Below, one piece after another: positions 34,883-43,021 of a stretch of 64,000 nucleotides of DNA. The notes under the pieces were generated by a model. That model worked only from the letters and a program-made list of their open reading frames with translations. It did not search any database and was not told the origin of the DNA. Both the position numbers and the translations under genes were made by a program. Origin of the DNA: JABMQB01 sp963678235 (GTDB lineage Bacteria > Bacteroidota > Bacteroidia > Bacteroidales > Prolixibacteraceae); the NCBI GenBank assembly GCA_963678235.1, contig OY782766.1:1426001-1490000 (forward strand), in the 5' to 3' direction. Every line of letters begins with the position of its first letter. Position 1 is the first letter of the stretch.

Positions 34883-35677
34883 ATGGAGTTCAATGGTAAA
34901 ACTATCTGGATAACAGGTGCTACGTCTGGCATTGGCAAAGCGATGGCTTTGCACATTGCTAACCAAGGTGTTAGCCTGATTCTTTCTGGAAGAAACCTTG
35001 ATTCTTTAAAAAAAGTTGCAACAATATGCGAAAATAAAGGGAGCAAAGTACAAGTTATCCCTTTTGATCTGGCTGATTCCAAATCGGTTGAACATGCAGC
35101 TCAAACCGCCTTAAAATCAAACCATAAAATTGATTGTTTATATCAGGTTGGAGGCATTAGTCAACGTTCTTTTGTTGAAGACACCAGCCTTGAAGTAGAC
35201 CGTAAAATCATGGAAATTAATTTCTTTGGGACTATTGCACTGGTGAAAGCAATCCTTCCATCAATGATAAAAAACGGAGGAGGTTATCTGGCGGTTACAT
35301 CAAGTGTTGTTGGTAAATTTGGCTTCCCTTACCGGTCAGCATATTCTGCCTCAAAACATGCACTTCACGGGTTCTTTGAAAGTTTACGGGCCGAAAATGT
35401 TGCCAATAATATAAAAGTATCCATTATAATCCCCGGAAGGGTTAAAACCCAAATCTCGGTAAATGCACTTGACAGGGATGGGAAAGCCCATAATAAGATG
35501 GACGATGGACAGGCTCAGGGTATGTCGGTAGAAAAGTGCGCACAAGTAATTTGTAGAAAATTAAAGAAAGAAAAAAAAGAGATTCTTGTTGGAGGGAAAG
35601 AAATCATCATGGTTCATATCCGGAGATTTCTCCCGGCTTTGTACTATAAGCTTTCCTCAAAAGTAGAACCTTTATAA
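34883..35677 (+). CDS. Short-chain dehydrogenase/reductase
   Basis: A 264-residue NAD(P)-dependent oxidoreductase. The frame opens at TTG 34871, but ATG 34883 is preceded by GGGGAGGA at a proper distance and starts the conserved fold MEFNGKTIWITGATSGIG, so I use it. Cofactor motif TGATSGIG at 11-18; catalytic residues Ser140/141, Tyr154 and Lys158 (YRSAYSASKHAL). The type resembles classical SDRs of the DHRS7-like branch (GRVKTQISVNAL loop). It is followed after 18 bases by a VOC-domain gene. Substrate unknown. Confidence 0.9.
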   Translation: MEFNGKTIWITGATSGIGKAMALHIANQGVSLILSGRNLDSLKKVATICENKGSKVQVIPFDLADSKSVEHAAQTALKSNHKIDCLYQVGGISQRSFVEDTSLEVDRKIMEINFFGTIALVKAILPSMIKNGGGYLAVTSSVVGKFGFPYRSAYSASKHALHGFFESLRAENVANNIKVSIIIPGRVKTQISVNALDRDGKAHNKMDDGQAQGMSVEKCAQVICRKLKKEKKEILVGGKEIIMVHIRRFLPALYYKLSSKVEPL

Positions 35678-35695
35678 TCGAATAAAATTTGGATC

Positions 35696-36766
35696 ATGCC
35701 AAGAAAAATTAACGGAATTCAGCAATTGGGCGTTGGTGTAGAAGATGTACAGGTTGCCTGGAAATGGTATAGGGAGCATTTCGCAATGGATATTTGCATG
35801 TTTGAAGAAGAAGCCACAGCTGAACTAATGCTGGCACATACCGACGGCAAACCACGTAAAAGGCATGCTGTTCTGGCTTTAAATATGCGTGGAGGTGGTG
35901 GCTTTGAAATTTGGCAACATACCGGAAAAAAACCACAGCTTCCTGATTTTGAAATTCAACTTGGCGATCTTGGTATTTCCATCGGAAAAATAAAGGCAAA
36001 TGATATTGAGGCTGCTTACATCAGGTTTAAAGAGTCAGGCTTAGATCTTTTAACAGAAATAACTAAAGACCCGGTCGGAAACGATCATTTTTACCTGAAA
36101 GATATTTTCGGGAATATGTGGGAAGTTAAAAATGAAGCGAGTGTTTTTCGAAAAAAAGAGAAGTCGGTCAGTGGCGGGGTTTTTGGCGTGGTAATCGGTG
36201 TTAAAGATATTGAAGAAAGTTTGAAAATTTACCAGGATGTGCTCGAATATGACGAAGTTGTTTACGATGAAATAGGCATATTTGAAGATTTCAAAGGACT
36301 TCCTGGTGGAGACAATAAATACCGAAGGGTACTTTTAAAACATTCTGATGTAAAAAACGGGGCATTCAGTCCATTCTTCGGAAGCTCGGTTATTGAACTT
36401 GTTCAGGTTATGGACCGCGAGCCGGTAGATATTTTCAAGGAGCGTATTTGGGGCGATCCTGGGTTTATCCACCTTTGTTTCGACATTAACAATATCGATT
36501 CATTCCGTGAAAAAGTAAAAGGCATCGGTTATCCTTTCACCGTGGATAGTGCCCGTGCCCTTGAGACGTTTGACATGGGTGAAGCGGCAGGTAGTTTTGC
36601 TTACATTCAGGCTCCTGAGGGAACGCTCATTGAATTTGTGGAAACCCATAAAATCCCTTTGGTCGAAAAAATTGGCTGGTACCTCGATTTCAGGAAACGT
36701 GGCAACCACCCACTTCCAAACTGGATGCTCAAACTGTTTAAATATAAGCGGGTAAAAGACAAATAA
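35696..36766 (+). CDS. Two-domain VOC (glyoxalase/dioxygenase superfamily) protein
   Basis: A 356-residue metalloenzyme-like protein. The first vicinal-oxygen-chelate unit (about 7-150) begins QLGVGVEDVQVAWKWYREHF and has NDHFYLKDIFGNMWEV as a paired strand; the second (about 160-335) has GVFGVVIGVKDIEESLKIYQ and FIHLCFDINNIDSFREKVKG, ending in APEGTLIEFVET with a Glu metal ligand. The arrangement recalls extradiol or HPPD-like dioxygenases and lactoylglutathione-lyase-like proteins. It is the second gene of a unit with the SDR gene. Substrate unknown. Confidence 0.85.
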   Translation: MPRKINGIQQLGVGVEDVQVAWKWYREHFAMDICMFEEEATAELMLAHTDGKPRKRHAVLALNMRGGGGFEIWQHTGKKPQLPDFEIQLGDLGISIGKIKANDIEAAYIRFKESGLDLLTEITKDPVGNDHFYLKDIFGNMWEVKNEASVFRKKEKSVSGGVFGVVIGVKDIEESLKIYQDVLEYDEVVYDEIGIFEDFKGLPGGDNKYRRVLLKHSDVKNGAFSPFFGSSVIELVQVMDREPVDIFKERIWGDPGFIHLCFDINNIDSFREKVKGIGYPFTVDSARALETFDMGEAAGSFAYIQAPEGTLIEFVETHKIPLVEKIGWYLDFRKRGNHPLPNWMLKLFKYKRVKDK

Positions 36767-36800
36767 AAAGCCAAAAGCAATAATTCACTTCTGGCTTTTA
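36765..36800. terminator. Bidirectional terminator between VOC and barrel genes
   Basis: AAAAGCCAAAAG (36766-36777) pairs with CTTCTGGCTTTT (36788-36799) with one mismatch; A-tract on the left and T-tract on the right serve both convergent genes. Confidence 0.7.
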
Positions 36801-36820
36801 CAACTTATCACTTATTCCCA

Positions 36821-37426
36821 TTAGAAGAAAACCCCAACGTTGAAAGTAAGGGCTTTGTTTCTAATATCTTCATCATAATCAACCAATTCTTTTAACCCCA
36901 TTTCGTAATTCAAAGAAACCGAGATATCGTACTTCTCTTTTGGGAACAACACTCCAATTTCCATTGCGAGCCCCAAATCGGTTGAACTTGTTTCGTCTTT
37001 AATGTCGGTATCTAAGCCATCAAGTTCCTGATTGGCATCCAACAAAAATCCCACATATGGACCAGCGGCAACGAACAAAGAATTTTTCTTTATGGGAGCC
37101 ATAAACTGAGCCTTCACAGGAACGGTCAGATATCCAAATTTTTCAGTTTGTTCAGCATCCTGACCATTGATCAACACATCACATTCCCTGCCTTTTTGCC
37201 CATAATTTAAGGCAGCTTTCAAAGCAAACCATTCGTTAAGTGGCTGTAGGGCCTGTACCCCAAAAGTATAGCTGCTAATCACATCGGTATTTTTACATAA
37301 ATTCCCCAAATCTGATTGCGTGGCAAATCCGTAGCCAACATTTCCTCCAAACTTAATTTGAGAAAATGTTTCATTAAATGATCCAAAAAGAATCATCAAA
37401 ATCAATAAATATTTCCAAGTTTTCAT
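36821..37426 (-). CDS. Outer-membrane beta-barrel protein (PorT/OmpW-like)
   Basis: A 201-residue exported protein (signal MKTWKYLLILMILFGSFNETFSQ) with alternating amphipathic strands (KFGGNVGYGFATQSDLG, WFALKAALNYGQKG, LFVAAGPYVGFLLDANQ, KYDISVSLNYEMGLKEL) and a C-terminal Phe, the pattern of eight-strand porin-like barrels (outer membrane protein beta-barrel domain). No fused domain. Ligand or transport role unknown. It is preceded on its strand by a Crp/Fnr gene that starts about 670 bases further on. Confidence 0.85.
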   Translation of the reverse strand: MKTWKYLLILMILFGSFNETFSQIKFGGNVGYGFATQSDLGNLCKNTDVISSYTFGVQALQPLNEWFALKAALNYGQKGRECDVLINGQDAEQTEKFGYLTVPVKAQFMAPIKKNSLFVAAGPYVGFLLDANQELDGLDTDIKDETSSTDLGLAMEIGVLFPKEKYDISVSLNYEMGLKELVDYDEDIRNKALTFNVGVFF

Positions 37427-37532
37427 CGCTGTTTTTAATTGTTTTCAGCTACAAAATTGGAGATATTCCTTAAGTCCGCACTTGATACAGATCAAGAAAT
37501 GAAATAAGGATAAAAAAAGTTAAAGTCGATTT

Positions 37533-38093
37533 TTATATTGCCCTCAACCTACTGAGGGTTTCTGGGGTAATGCCTAAAAATGAAGCAATATGCTTAAGCT
37601 GAACCCGTTGGAATATTTGCGGATATTCAGCCAATAAAGCTTCATATCGTTCCTGTGCAGTTTGAAATTTCAGGTTAAAGGTATATTCCGATTTTTTTTG
37701 GGTAACATCCAAAATGGTATGAAATGCAAACTTTGCCATTGCATGGTTTTTATTAAGCATCTCGTCCAATTGGGAAAAGGTAATCGAATATATCTCAGAA
37801 TCTTCGACAAGTTCGCTCGTGAGGTTTGTTGGTTTTTGTTTATAAAAAGTATCAATGGCGGTGAAAAACGATTGTTCGGGAGAGAACCACGCCGTAATTT
37901 CTTTTCCATTTTGCAGGCTGTAATACGACCTGACTAATCCTCTCTCAACAAAGTAAATTTGCCTGCAAGTTTCTCCAACATCAAAAAGTATTGTTCCTTT
38001 TTCCAGGATTTGTTTCTTAAAAACCAAAGCAATCTCCTGCTCATCGGCAGCCGACAAACCTGCCATTTTTTTTATATGGAATGGTAAATTCAT
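37533..38093 (-). CDS. Crp/Fnr-family transcriptional regulator
   Basis: A 186-residue regulator with a cyclic-nucleotide-binding-like domain (about 20-120; KQILEKGTILFDVGETCRQI, then YFVERGLVRSYYSLQNGKE) and a short C-terminal winged helix (about 145-186; LKHIASFLGITPETLSRLR). The Arg-Ala pair expected in cAMP-binding members is not evident, and there are no Fnr-type Fe-S cysteines, so the ligand is unknown. It is a common Bacteroidota type that acts as a small global or local regulator. It stands alone. Confidence 0.9.
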   Translation of the reverse strand: MNLPFHIKKMAGLSAADEQEIALVFKKQILEKGTILFDVGETCRQIYFVERGLVRSYYSLQNGKEITAWFSPEQSFFTAIDTFYKQKPTNLTSELVEDSEIYSITFSQLDEMLNKNHAMAKFAFHTILDVTQKKSEYTFNLKFQTAQERYEALLAEYPQIFQRVQLKHIASFLGITPETLSRLRAI

Positions 38094-38189
38094 TCTTTAA
38101 TGGGAATATCAAGTTGTAAATTTACTCGAATTTACTTAAAACTTATTTTAGTGCAGCATTTCAACTAAGTTTCCTTATGTAATAAGGCC

Positions 38190-38222
38190 TATAAAAAAAC
38201 AAGGAGCCCAAAATGGGCTCCC
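38190..38222 (-). terminator. Terminator of the Hsp20 gene
   Basis: Perfect 8-bp stem GGAGCCCA (38203-38210) / TGGGCTCC (38214-38221), AAA loop; on the minus strand it is followed by TTGTTTTTTT. It lies about 50 bases past the stop. Confidence 0.85.
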
Positions 38223-38270
38223 TGCCAAATAAAACAAACCTAATCTAACTAAACTAACTATCAAATCAAC

Positions 38271-38708
38271 TTATGAAATCTTAATTTCTATTGGTGCTTT
38301 CTCAACAGCTTCTTCTTTTTTTGGAATTGTAATTGTTAGAATCCCATTTTTAAAAGCTGCGGCGATTTTTTCAACATTTGCGGTTTCAGGCAATTCGTAA
38401 CGTTTAGTGTAATTTTTTGTTCCAAACTCCCTACGAACATATTTGAGTTCTTTCACCTCTTTGTCTTCCTTATGTTTTGCAGAAATGGTTAAAATATCAT
38501 TATGAAATTTCAACTCCACTTCTTCTTTGTCAAATCCTGGAAGTGCCAATTCAATGTTGAAATCTTTTTCGGTCTCATAAACATTCGCTGCCGGGTTATG
38601 TGAACATGAACTTGGCTGTGAATCGTTCACTAAAAAGTTATTAAATAGCTCATCAACTAAATTACGGTTTACACTGTACCTTGGATTTTGAAATTTTACT
38701 AAATTCAT
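38271..38708 (-). CDS. Hsp20 small heat-shock chaperone
   Basis: A 145-residue alpha-crystallin-type chaperone that holds unfolding proteins. The alpha-crystallin domain spans about 40-135: VYETEKDFNIELALPGFDKE, ILTISAKHKEDKEVKE, VRREFGTKNYTKRYELPETA and the AAFKNGILTITIPKKEE strand. It ends in IEIKIS, close to the I-x-I tail used for oligomer contacts. It has a strong Shine-Dalgarno sequence, which is unusual here, and a terminator downstream. Monocistronic, likely stress induced. Confidence 0.95.
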   Translation of the reverse strand: MNLVKFQNPRYSVNRNLVDELFNNFLVNDSQPSSCSHNPAANVYETEKDFNIELALPGFDKEEVELKFHNDILTISAKHKEDKEVKELKYVRREFGTKNYTKRYELPETANVEKIAAAFKNGILTITIPKKEEAVEKAPIEIKIS

Positions 38709-38710
38709 GA

Positions 38711-38720
38711 CTTTTCCTCC
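38711..38720 (-). promoter_or_regulatory. Strong Shine-Dalgarno site of Hsp20
   Basis: GGAGGAAAAG reads on the minus strand directly before GTC-ATG. Most genes in the window lack a Shine-Dalgarno motif, so this one suggests high translation of the chaperone. Confidence 0.75.
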
Positions 38721-39073
38721 TATAAATAAATTAAACTATTTTTAAAATTTTTATTCTTTGACTTCCTTTTTAGCAAATCAGAGACCAATTAGAAAAAAAA
38801 CAATTTTTCTGCCAAAGAGTGCCATATTTACTTCTTTTTGTTTTTATTTATCAATTTTACATGTCATTATTTCCGTTTTTTCTTTTCATGCAAGCATTAT
38901 CAATAGAGAAACTATATGCAATCCCAATAATTCAAGGATACATCCTCAATCAACCTCACATAAATAATAAAAATAAATGCTTGCTTTTGGGCACAATTCA
39001 TAGGAACAATATTTAAACACAAATCCAGTTGAAGGATATTATTATACTTTTCGGGTGCTTCATAGATTATCAT

Positions 39074-39081
39074 TACTTTTG
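39074..39081 (+). promoter_or_regulatory. Candidate -7 box of trmD
   Basis: TACTTTTG matches TAnnTTTG 15 bases before the ATG at 39096. The -33 region is weak (TTTTCG near 39048), so confidence is moderate. The same box, TACTTTTG, lies at 46516-46523 before the HAD gene. Confidence 0.4.
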
Positions 39082-39095
39082 CAAAAAAATACACC

Positions 39096-39791
39096 ATGAG
39101 GATCGATATTATAACAGTTTTGCCGGAATTACTTGAAAGCCCTTTTAACCATTCGATCATAAAAAGGGCAAAAACAAAAGGGCTGGCAGAAATTTATATT
39201 CATAACCTTCGTGACTATTCGACGGATAAACACCATAAGGTAGATGATTATTCCTTTAGCAAAGGAGCGGGCATGGTTATGACCATCCAGCCAATTGAAG
39301 CGGCAATTGAAAAATTGAAAAGCGAACGTGCTTACGATGAAATAATCTACACTTCGCCCGATGGGTGCCAATTTAACCAACAAGAGGCAAACAGCCTTTC
39401 GCTCAAAAAAAACATCATTATCCTTTGCGGGCATTATAAAGGTGTTGACCAACGAGTGCGGGACCATTTTATTACTAAAGAATATTCAATTGGCGATTAT
39501 GTTTTAACAGGAGGGGAATTGGCTGCAGCTGTTATATCCGATAGCGTAATAAGGTTGCTGCCGGGTGTTATTTCTGATGAAACCTCGGCATTAACCGACA
39601 CTTTTCAAGACCATTTATTAAGCCCTCCAGTTTATACGCGACCAGCCGATTATAAAGGCTGGAAAGTTCCGGAAGTATTGCTGAGCGGAGACGACAAAAA
39701 AGTTGATGAATGGAAACACCAACAAGCGCTTACCCGGACCAAAGAACTACGCCCTGATTTATATAAAAAATACACAGGAGAGGAAGGATAA
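39096..39791 (+). CDS. trmD: tRNA (guanine-N1-)-methyltransferase TrmD
   Basis: Methylates G37 of tRNAs using S-adenosylmethionine, preventing +1 frameshifts. The 231-residue SPOUT enzyme shows MRIDIITVLPELLESPF, KVDDYSFSKGAGMVM, YTSPDGCQFNQQEA, LCGHYKGVDQRV with the knot turn, and SIGDYVLTGGELAAAVISDS containing the catalytic-loop Asp. Normal length. The gene is single here, without the rpsP-rimM-rplS neighbours found in many other bacteria; dispersed repeat copy C follows its stop directly. Confidence 0.97.
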   Translation: MRIDIITVLPELLESPFNHSIIKRAKTKGLAEIYIHNLRDYSTDKHHKVDDYSFSKGAGMVMTIQPIEAAIEKLKSERAYDEIIYTSPDGCQFNQQEANSLSLKKNIIILCGHYKGVDQRVRDHFITKEYSIGDYVLTGGELAAAVISDSVIRLLPGVISDETSALTDTFQDHLLSPPVYTRPADYKGWKVPEVLLSGDDKKVDEWKHQQALTRTKELRPDLYKKYTGEEG

Positions 39792-40024
39792 ACTAAACCA
39801 CTATGCACTGGAAGTACATCGGTTTAAAATTGAATGAAATTCTAAAAATAACAAAGCAGACATGAGTATTGAGTAAAGAGTAAAGAGAAAACAATATTCT
39901 CAATACTCAAATGTTTGTACTCAAATCTACTTCATTTTAAAATGAAAATTTATAGAAACTAAAGTAGTTGCAATGATCCCGATCAGTATTGGAAGTTGGA
40001 TTTTAAACAATTACTAGAAAATAA
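39792..40024 (+). repeat. Dispersed repeat family 1, copy C
   Basis: Begins immediately after the trmD stop and aligns with copy B (20810-21070). The hairpin CCCGAT/ATCGGG is interrupted (CCCGATCAG) and the CTCCGAAT/ATTCGGAG hairpin is missing. The tail keeps TTTTAAACAATTACTAGAAAA where copy B has TTTTAACCATTAACTAGAAA. Confidence 0.8.
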
Positions 40025-40044
40025 ATAATAGTACTTGCTAAATT

Positions 40045-42906
40045 CTATCGGTGACAAATTGATTTATATGGGCACTGTCGGCAATGATCCTGATATTCGG
40101 TTTGCCCAAATTCATTATCCGCCGAAAACATTTCAGACAACAAGCCCTTCAGCTCAAGTTCGTACGTTTCAACCATCGAATTAAACAACAAAGGTTTCCG
40201 ATTGTACTTAATTAACGGATCGAATTTATCGCTAAACAATTGCTTAAGATCGTACACCCCGGCACTGATTGCATCGTTGCCCAGGTAATAACTTTTTATG
40301 ATGTAACTATAATAAAGCGCCTGAAAAATTTCCTTTTTTGGATCCTTTTGTTCGCTATCAAAAACATCCTTCAAATCGTAAAAACCCAAAGTCTTCACAT
40401 TCCCGGTTTTGTAATCGATAATCCGTATTTGACCATTGACCCGGTCTAAGCGGTCAATTTTCCCACCAATTAAAATCTTGTTTTTAGCGCCATTGCTTTC
40501 AAATTCTATTTCTCCGGAATAATCATTTTCGCATGATTCTATGGTAAGTGGTGCAAATCCCGCATCCACCTTTAACAGTTGCTTTATATAGGTTTTAATA
40601 TATTCATAAATTAACCTCACATTTCCTTCCAATTCAAGGTTCTCAATTTCATAAGCATCTTTTTTAAAATATTCCTCAGTAATAGCTTGCCGGATGATGC
40701 GGTCAATAAACTTTGTATCTTTTATCTTTTTTTGGAACCATTCTGGAGAAGCCTCATTGCCCACAATTTCTTCATACAAATATTCCACACTTGTATGAAA
40801 TATATTCCCAAACATTTGCCCATCAACTTCCTCTTTAATCTCATCTTTATCGGGTAATCCAACAATATACCTTAGATAATACCGATATTTACAAGTGAGG
40901 TAAATATTCAATGCACTGGGCGATAAAGGTTTTTCTTCATAAAGCTGCAACATCCTTTTGCTTAAAGATGAGGAACCTTTCACCACTAACCTTTTTTCCT
41001 TGTTGCTTTTGAATTGAAAACCAATATTTTTCTGTGTTATTTCATGTGATGAATCGTAAATTAGCTGGAAACCAAACCTGCTTAACTCCCCTCTGTTCAG
41101 GCTTTCTTTTACTGTACTAAACGTTGCCGTAACATTATTTGCTCGCTGTATCAACCTATAAAAATAATACGCATACAATGCATCTTTCTGGTCGATGGAT
41201 GGCAAGCCAAATGCGTACCTTAAATTTTGTGGAATAAATGAAGGCGAATTGGAGGATTTAGGCCAATAATCTTCGTTTAATCCTAAAACAACCACATTAT
41301 CAAAATCAAGCAACCTGGTTTCAAGAATTCCCATCACCTGTAATCCTTTTAAAGGTTCCCCTTCGTATGACACACTTAACTGGCTAAGGTGTTGAAACAA
41401 TAATCGAAGAAAAATTGCGGTACTGATGGTTTGTTTGGTTTGGTTCTCAACATCCAGAATGGTAAGCCCAATTTGCTCAATTGCCTGATAGATAACCACA
41501 AGTATTTCTTTCATCAAGTCACCCCCAAGCTGTTCCTTTTCTAAATGCTGGTGCAGGTTTCTGATTATTTTAAGCAGGTAATCAGCAATACTTTCATTTT
41601 CCAGTGGCATTTGAAAAATCAGGGTATGAAATGTAGAAAAATACAGATGTTCCTGTTCAATATAAATACGGTTATCACGTTTGGCATTTGCAATAAAGTC
41701 CTTTACTTTATCACTTTCTATCCCCGCCAACAATTGATGATTTAGGATATCAAAGACATAGGGGTAATAAAACCTGGTTATTCCGGCTTGAGTAGTTTTC
41801 GTATTTTTTAACAAGGAAGCAATAATGCTAACCAAACCAAAAATACTGGAATTGCGAATGGGATATCCCATTGTTATATTCACCGAATCGACCGATTCCG
41901 GAATCGCCCCCAACACCGGAAACAATAAAGACTCATCGGCTAAAACAATAGCCGTATTATCAAACTTTTTTTCGAATTTATCCTTCAATGATTTAAGCGC
42001 CATTGGCACTACCTGCGATTGCCCCTGTGATGTGGGTACAGCAATAAACTCTATGTTTTTCTCAGCATTAAAAGCATTGTCGGTAAAAACAAAATCGCCT
42101 GGGGATGGAAACTTGGATATATTCTCGCGCAGAAACAATCCTGCCTCCTGTTTTTCATCCTTTAAATAGGCAATATCATAATCCCAGAAAAAACTCGCTT
42201 TTTTATTGAACTTCAGAAAATTCAAAAATTTCTTCTCACACTTATTCAAGGCATTTAAACCTATAAAATAATAAGTATCAAAAGGGGTATCAATATCACC
42301 TCCATTTTCAACCCTATTGGCAAGTTCGCGCAACACCATACCGTCAAAAGCAAGTCCGAGTTGTTTCAACCTGGCTTTAAAATCGCTGTACACAGGCAGC
42401 AATAATTTCCAGGTTTTAAGAAATTCTTCCTTGTTCTTATATTCGTCCCATTTGCCTAAACTTCCCCAAAACTTTCGCAAAACCTCCTTTTGCCCTTCCT
42501 CCAAATATGAAAAATCATAATCAACTTCTTTTAAATCCGCAATGTTCCGAAAAAGATCGACAGGATCAACCAGATACTTGTCAACATCATTAAAGTCAGC
42601 CAATAAAATCTCTCCCCAATAATAAAAATCATCGAACGATTCTTTTGTTTTCGAATGTTTAACAAATACTTCATAAAGAATAGAAACCAATTTGAGTTTA
42701 TCTGCTTGTTCCTTATTTGAAAAGCCATGTAGCACCTCATTTATGGTTGCAATTCGAGGGCTGACAATTGTCTTGGAGAGCCTGTCCTGCAAATAAGAAG
42801 TAAAAAATGAACCTGAACGCCGATTGGGAAAAACCAGGCATATTTTATACAAATCTTCTGCATGTTTTTCCAATATATATTCGGCTACCGATTCTAGAAA
42901 TTTCAT
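40045..42906 (-). CDS. PD-(D/E)XK nuclease, AddB-like recombination protein
   Basis: A 953-residue protein resembling the AddB subunit of double-strand-break helicase-nucleases. N-terminal UvrD-like half begins CLVFPNRRSGSFFTSYL, where the Walker A GK(S/T) is not present, as in AddB proteins with inactive helicase folds. The C-terminal RecB-type nuclease (about 700-953) has GKIDRLDRVNGQIRIIDYKTG, the catalytic D-x-K series, and a Cys frame: TCKYRYYLRYI upstream plus CRQCPYKSICH at the C-terminus, the four-Cys iron-sulfur staple of AddB nucleases. The AddA helicase partner is not in this window. Divergent from ggt. Confidence 0.85.
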   Translation of the reverse strand: MKFLESVAEYILEKHAEDLYKICLVFPNRRSGSFFTSYLQDRLSKTIVSPRIATINEVLHGFSNKEQADKLKLVSILYEVFVKHSKTKESFDDFYYWGEILLADFNDVDKYLVDPVDLFRNIADLKEVDYDFSYLEEGQKEVLRKFWGSLGKWDEYKNKEEFLKTWKLLLPVYSDFKARLKQLGLAFDGMVLRELANRVENGGDIDTPFDTYYFIGLNALNKCEKKFLNFLKFNKKASFFWDYDIAYLKDEKQEAGLFLRENISKFPSPGDFVFTDNAFNAEKNIEFIAVPTSQGQSQVVPMALKSLKDKFEKKFDNTAIVLADESLLFPVLGAIPESVDSVNITMGYPIRNSSIFGLVSIIASLLKNTKTTQAGITRFYYPYVFDILNHQLLAGIESDKVKDFIANAKRDNRIYIEQEHLYFSTFHTLIFQMPLENESIADYLLKIIRNLHQHLEKEQLGGDLMKEILVVIYQAIEQIGLTILDVENQTKQTISTAIFLRLLFQHLSQLSVSYEGEPLKGLQVMGILETRLLDFDNVVVLGLNEDYWPKSSNSPSFIPQNLRYAFGLPSIDQKDALYAYYFYRLIQRANNVTATFSTVKESLNRGELSRFGFQLIYDSSHEITQKNIGFQFKSNKEKRLVVKGSSSLSKRMLQLYEEKPLSPSALNIYLTCKYRYYLRYIVGLPDKDEIKEEVDGQMFGNIFHTSVEYLYEEIVGNEASPEWFQKKIKDTKFIDRIIRQAITEEYFKKDAYEIENLELEGNVRLIYEYIKTYIKQLLKVDAGFAPLTIESCENDYSGEIEFESNGAKNKILIGGKIDRLDRVNGQIRIIDYKTGNVKTLGFYDLKDVFDSEQKDPKKEIFQALYYSYIIKSYYLGNDAISAGVYDLKQLFSDKFDPLIKYNRKPLLFNSMVETYELELKGLLSEMFSADNEFGQTEYQDHCRQCPYKSICHR

Positions 42907-43021
42907 TATGGGATCATTTTATGCCGAAGATAACAATTCAATAGCACAGCTTCCAATATTCCGCGCAAGAATTTTTACTATTTTTAAGCTCCTCAAAGTT
43001 AAATCGTATAAAGGAAAGGCA

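Larger units (their letters stand above)
38709..39095. other. Intergenic gap between Hsp20 and trmD
   Basis: No supported gene. It holds the Hsp20 ribosome-binding site, AT-rich text, and the trmD promoter at its right end. Short frames inside it have no protein-like features. Confidence 0.6.

Noticed and set aside
38758..39160. Small frames in the Hsp20-trmD gap on both strands
   Set aside because: AT-rich random-looking translations, no motif, no start signals.
42824..43021. A 66-residue extension at the start of ggt
   Set aside because: It overlaps the divergent AddB-like gene start and precedes a perfect signal peptide at 43022.
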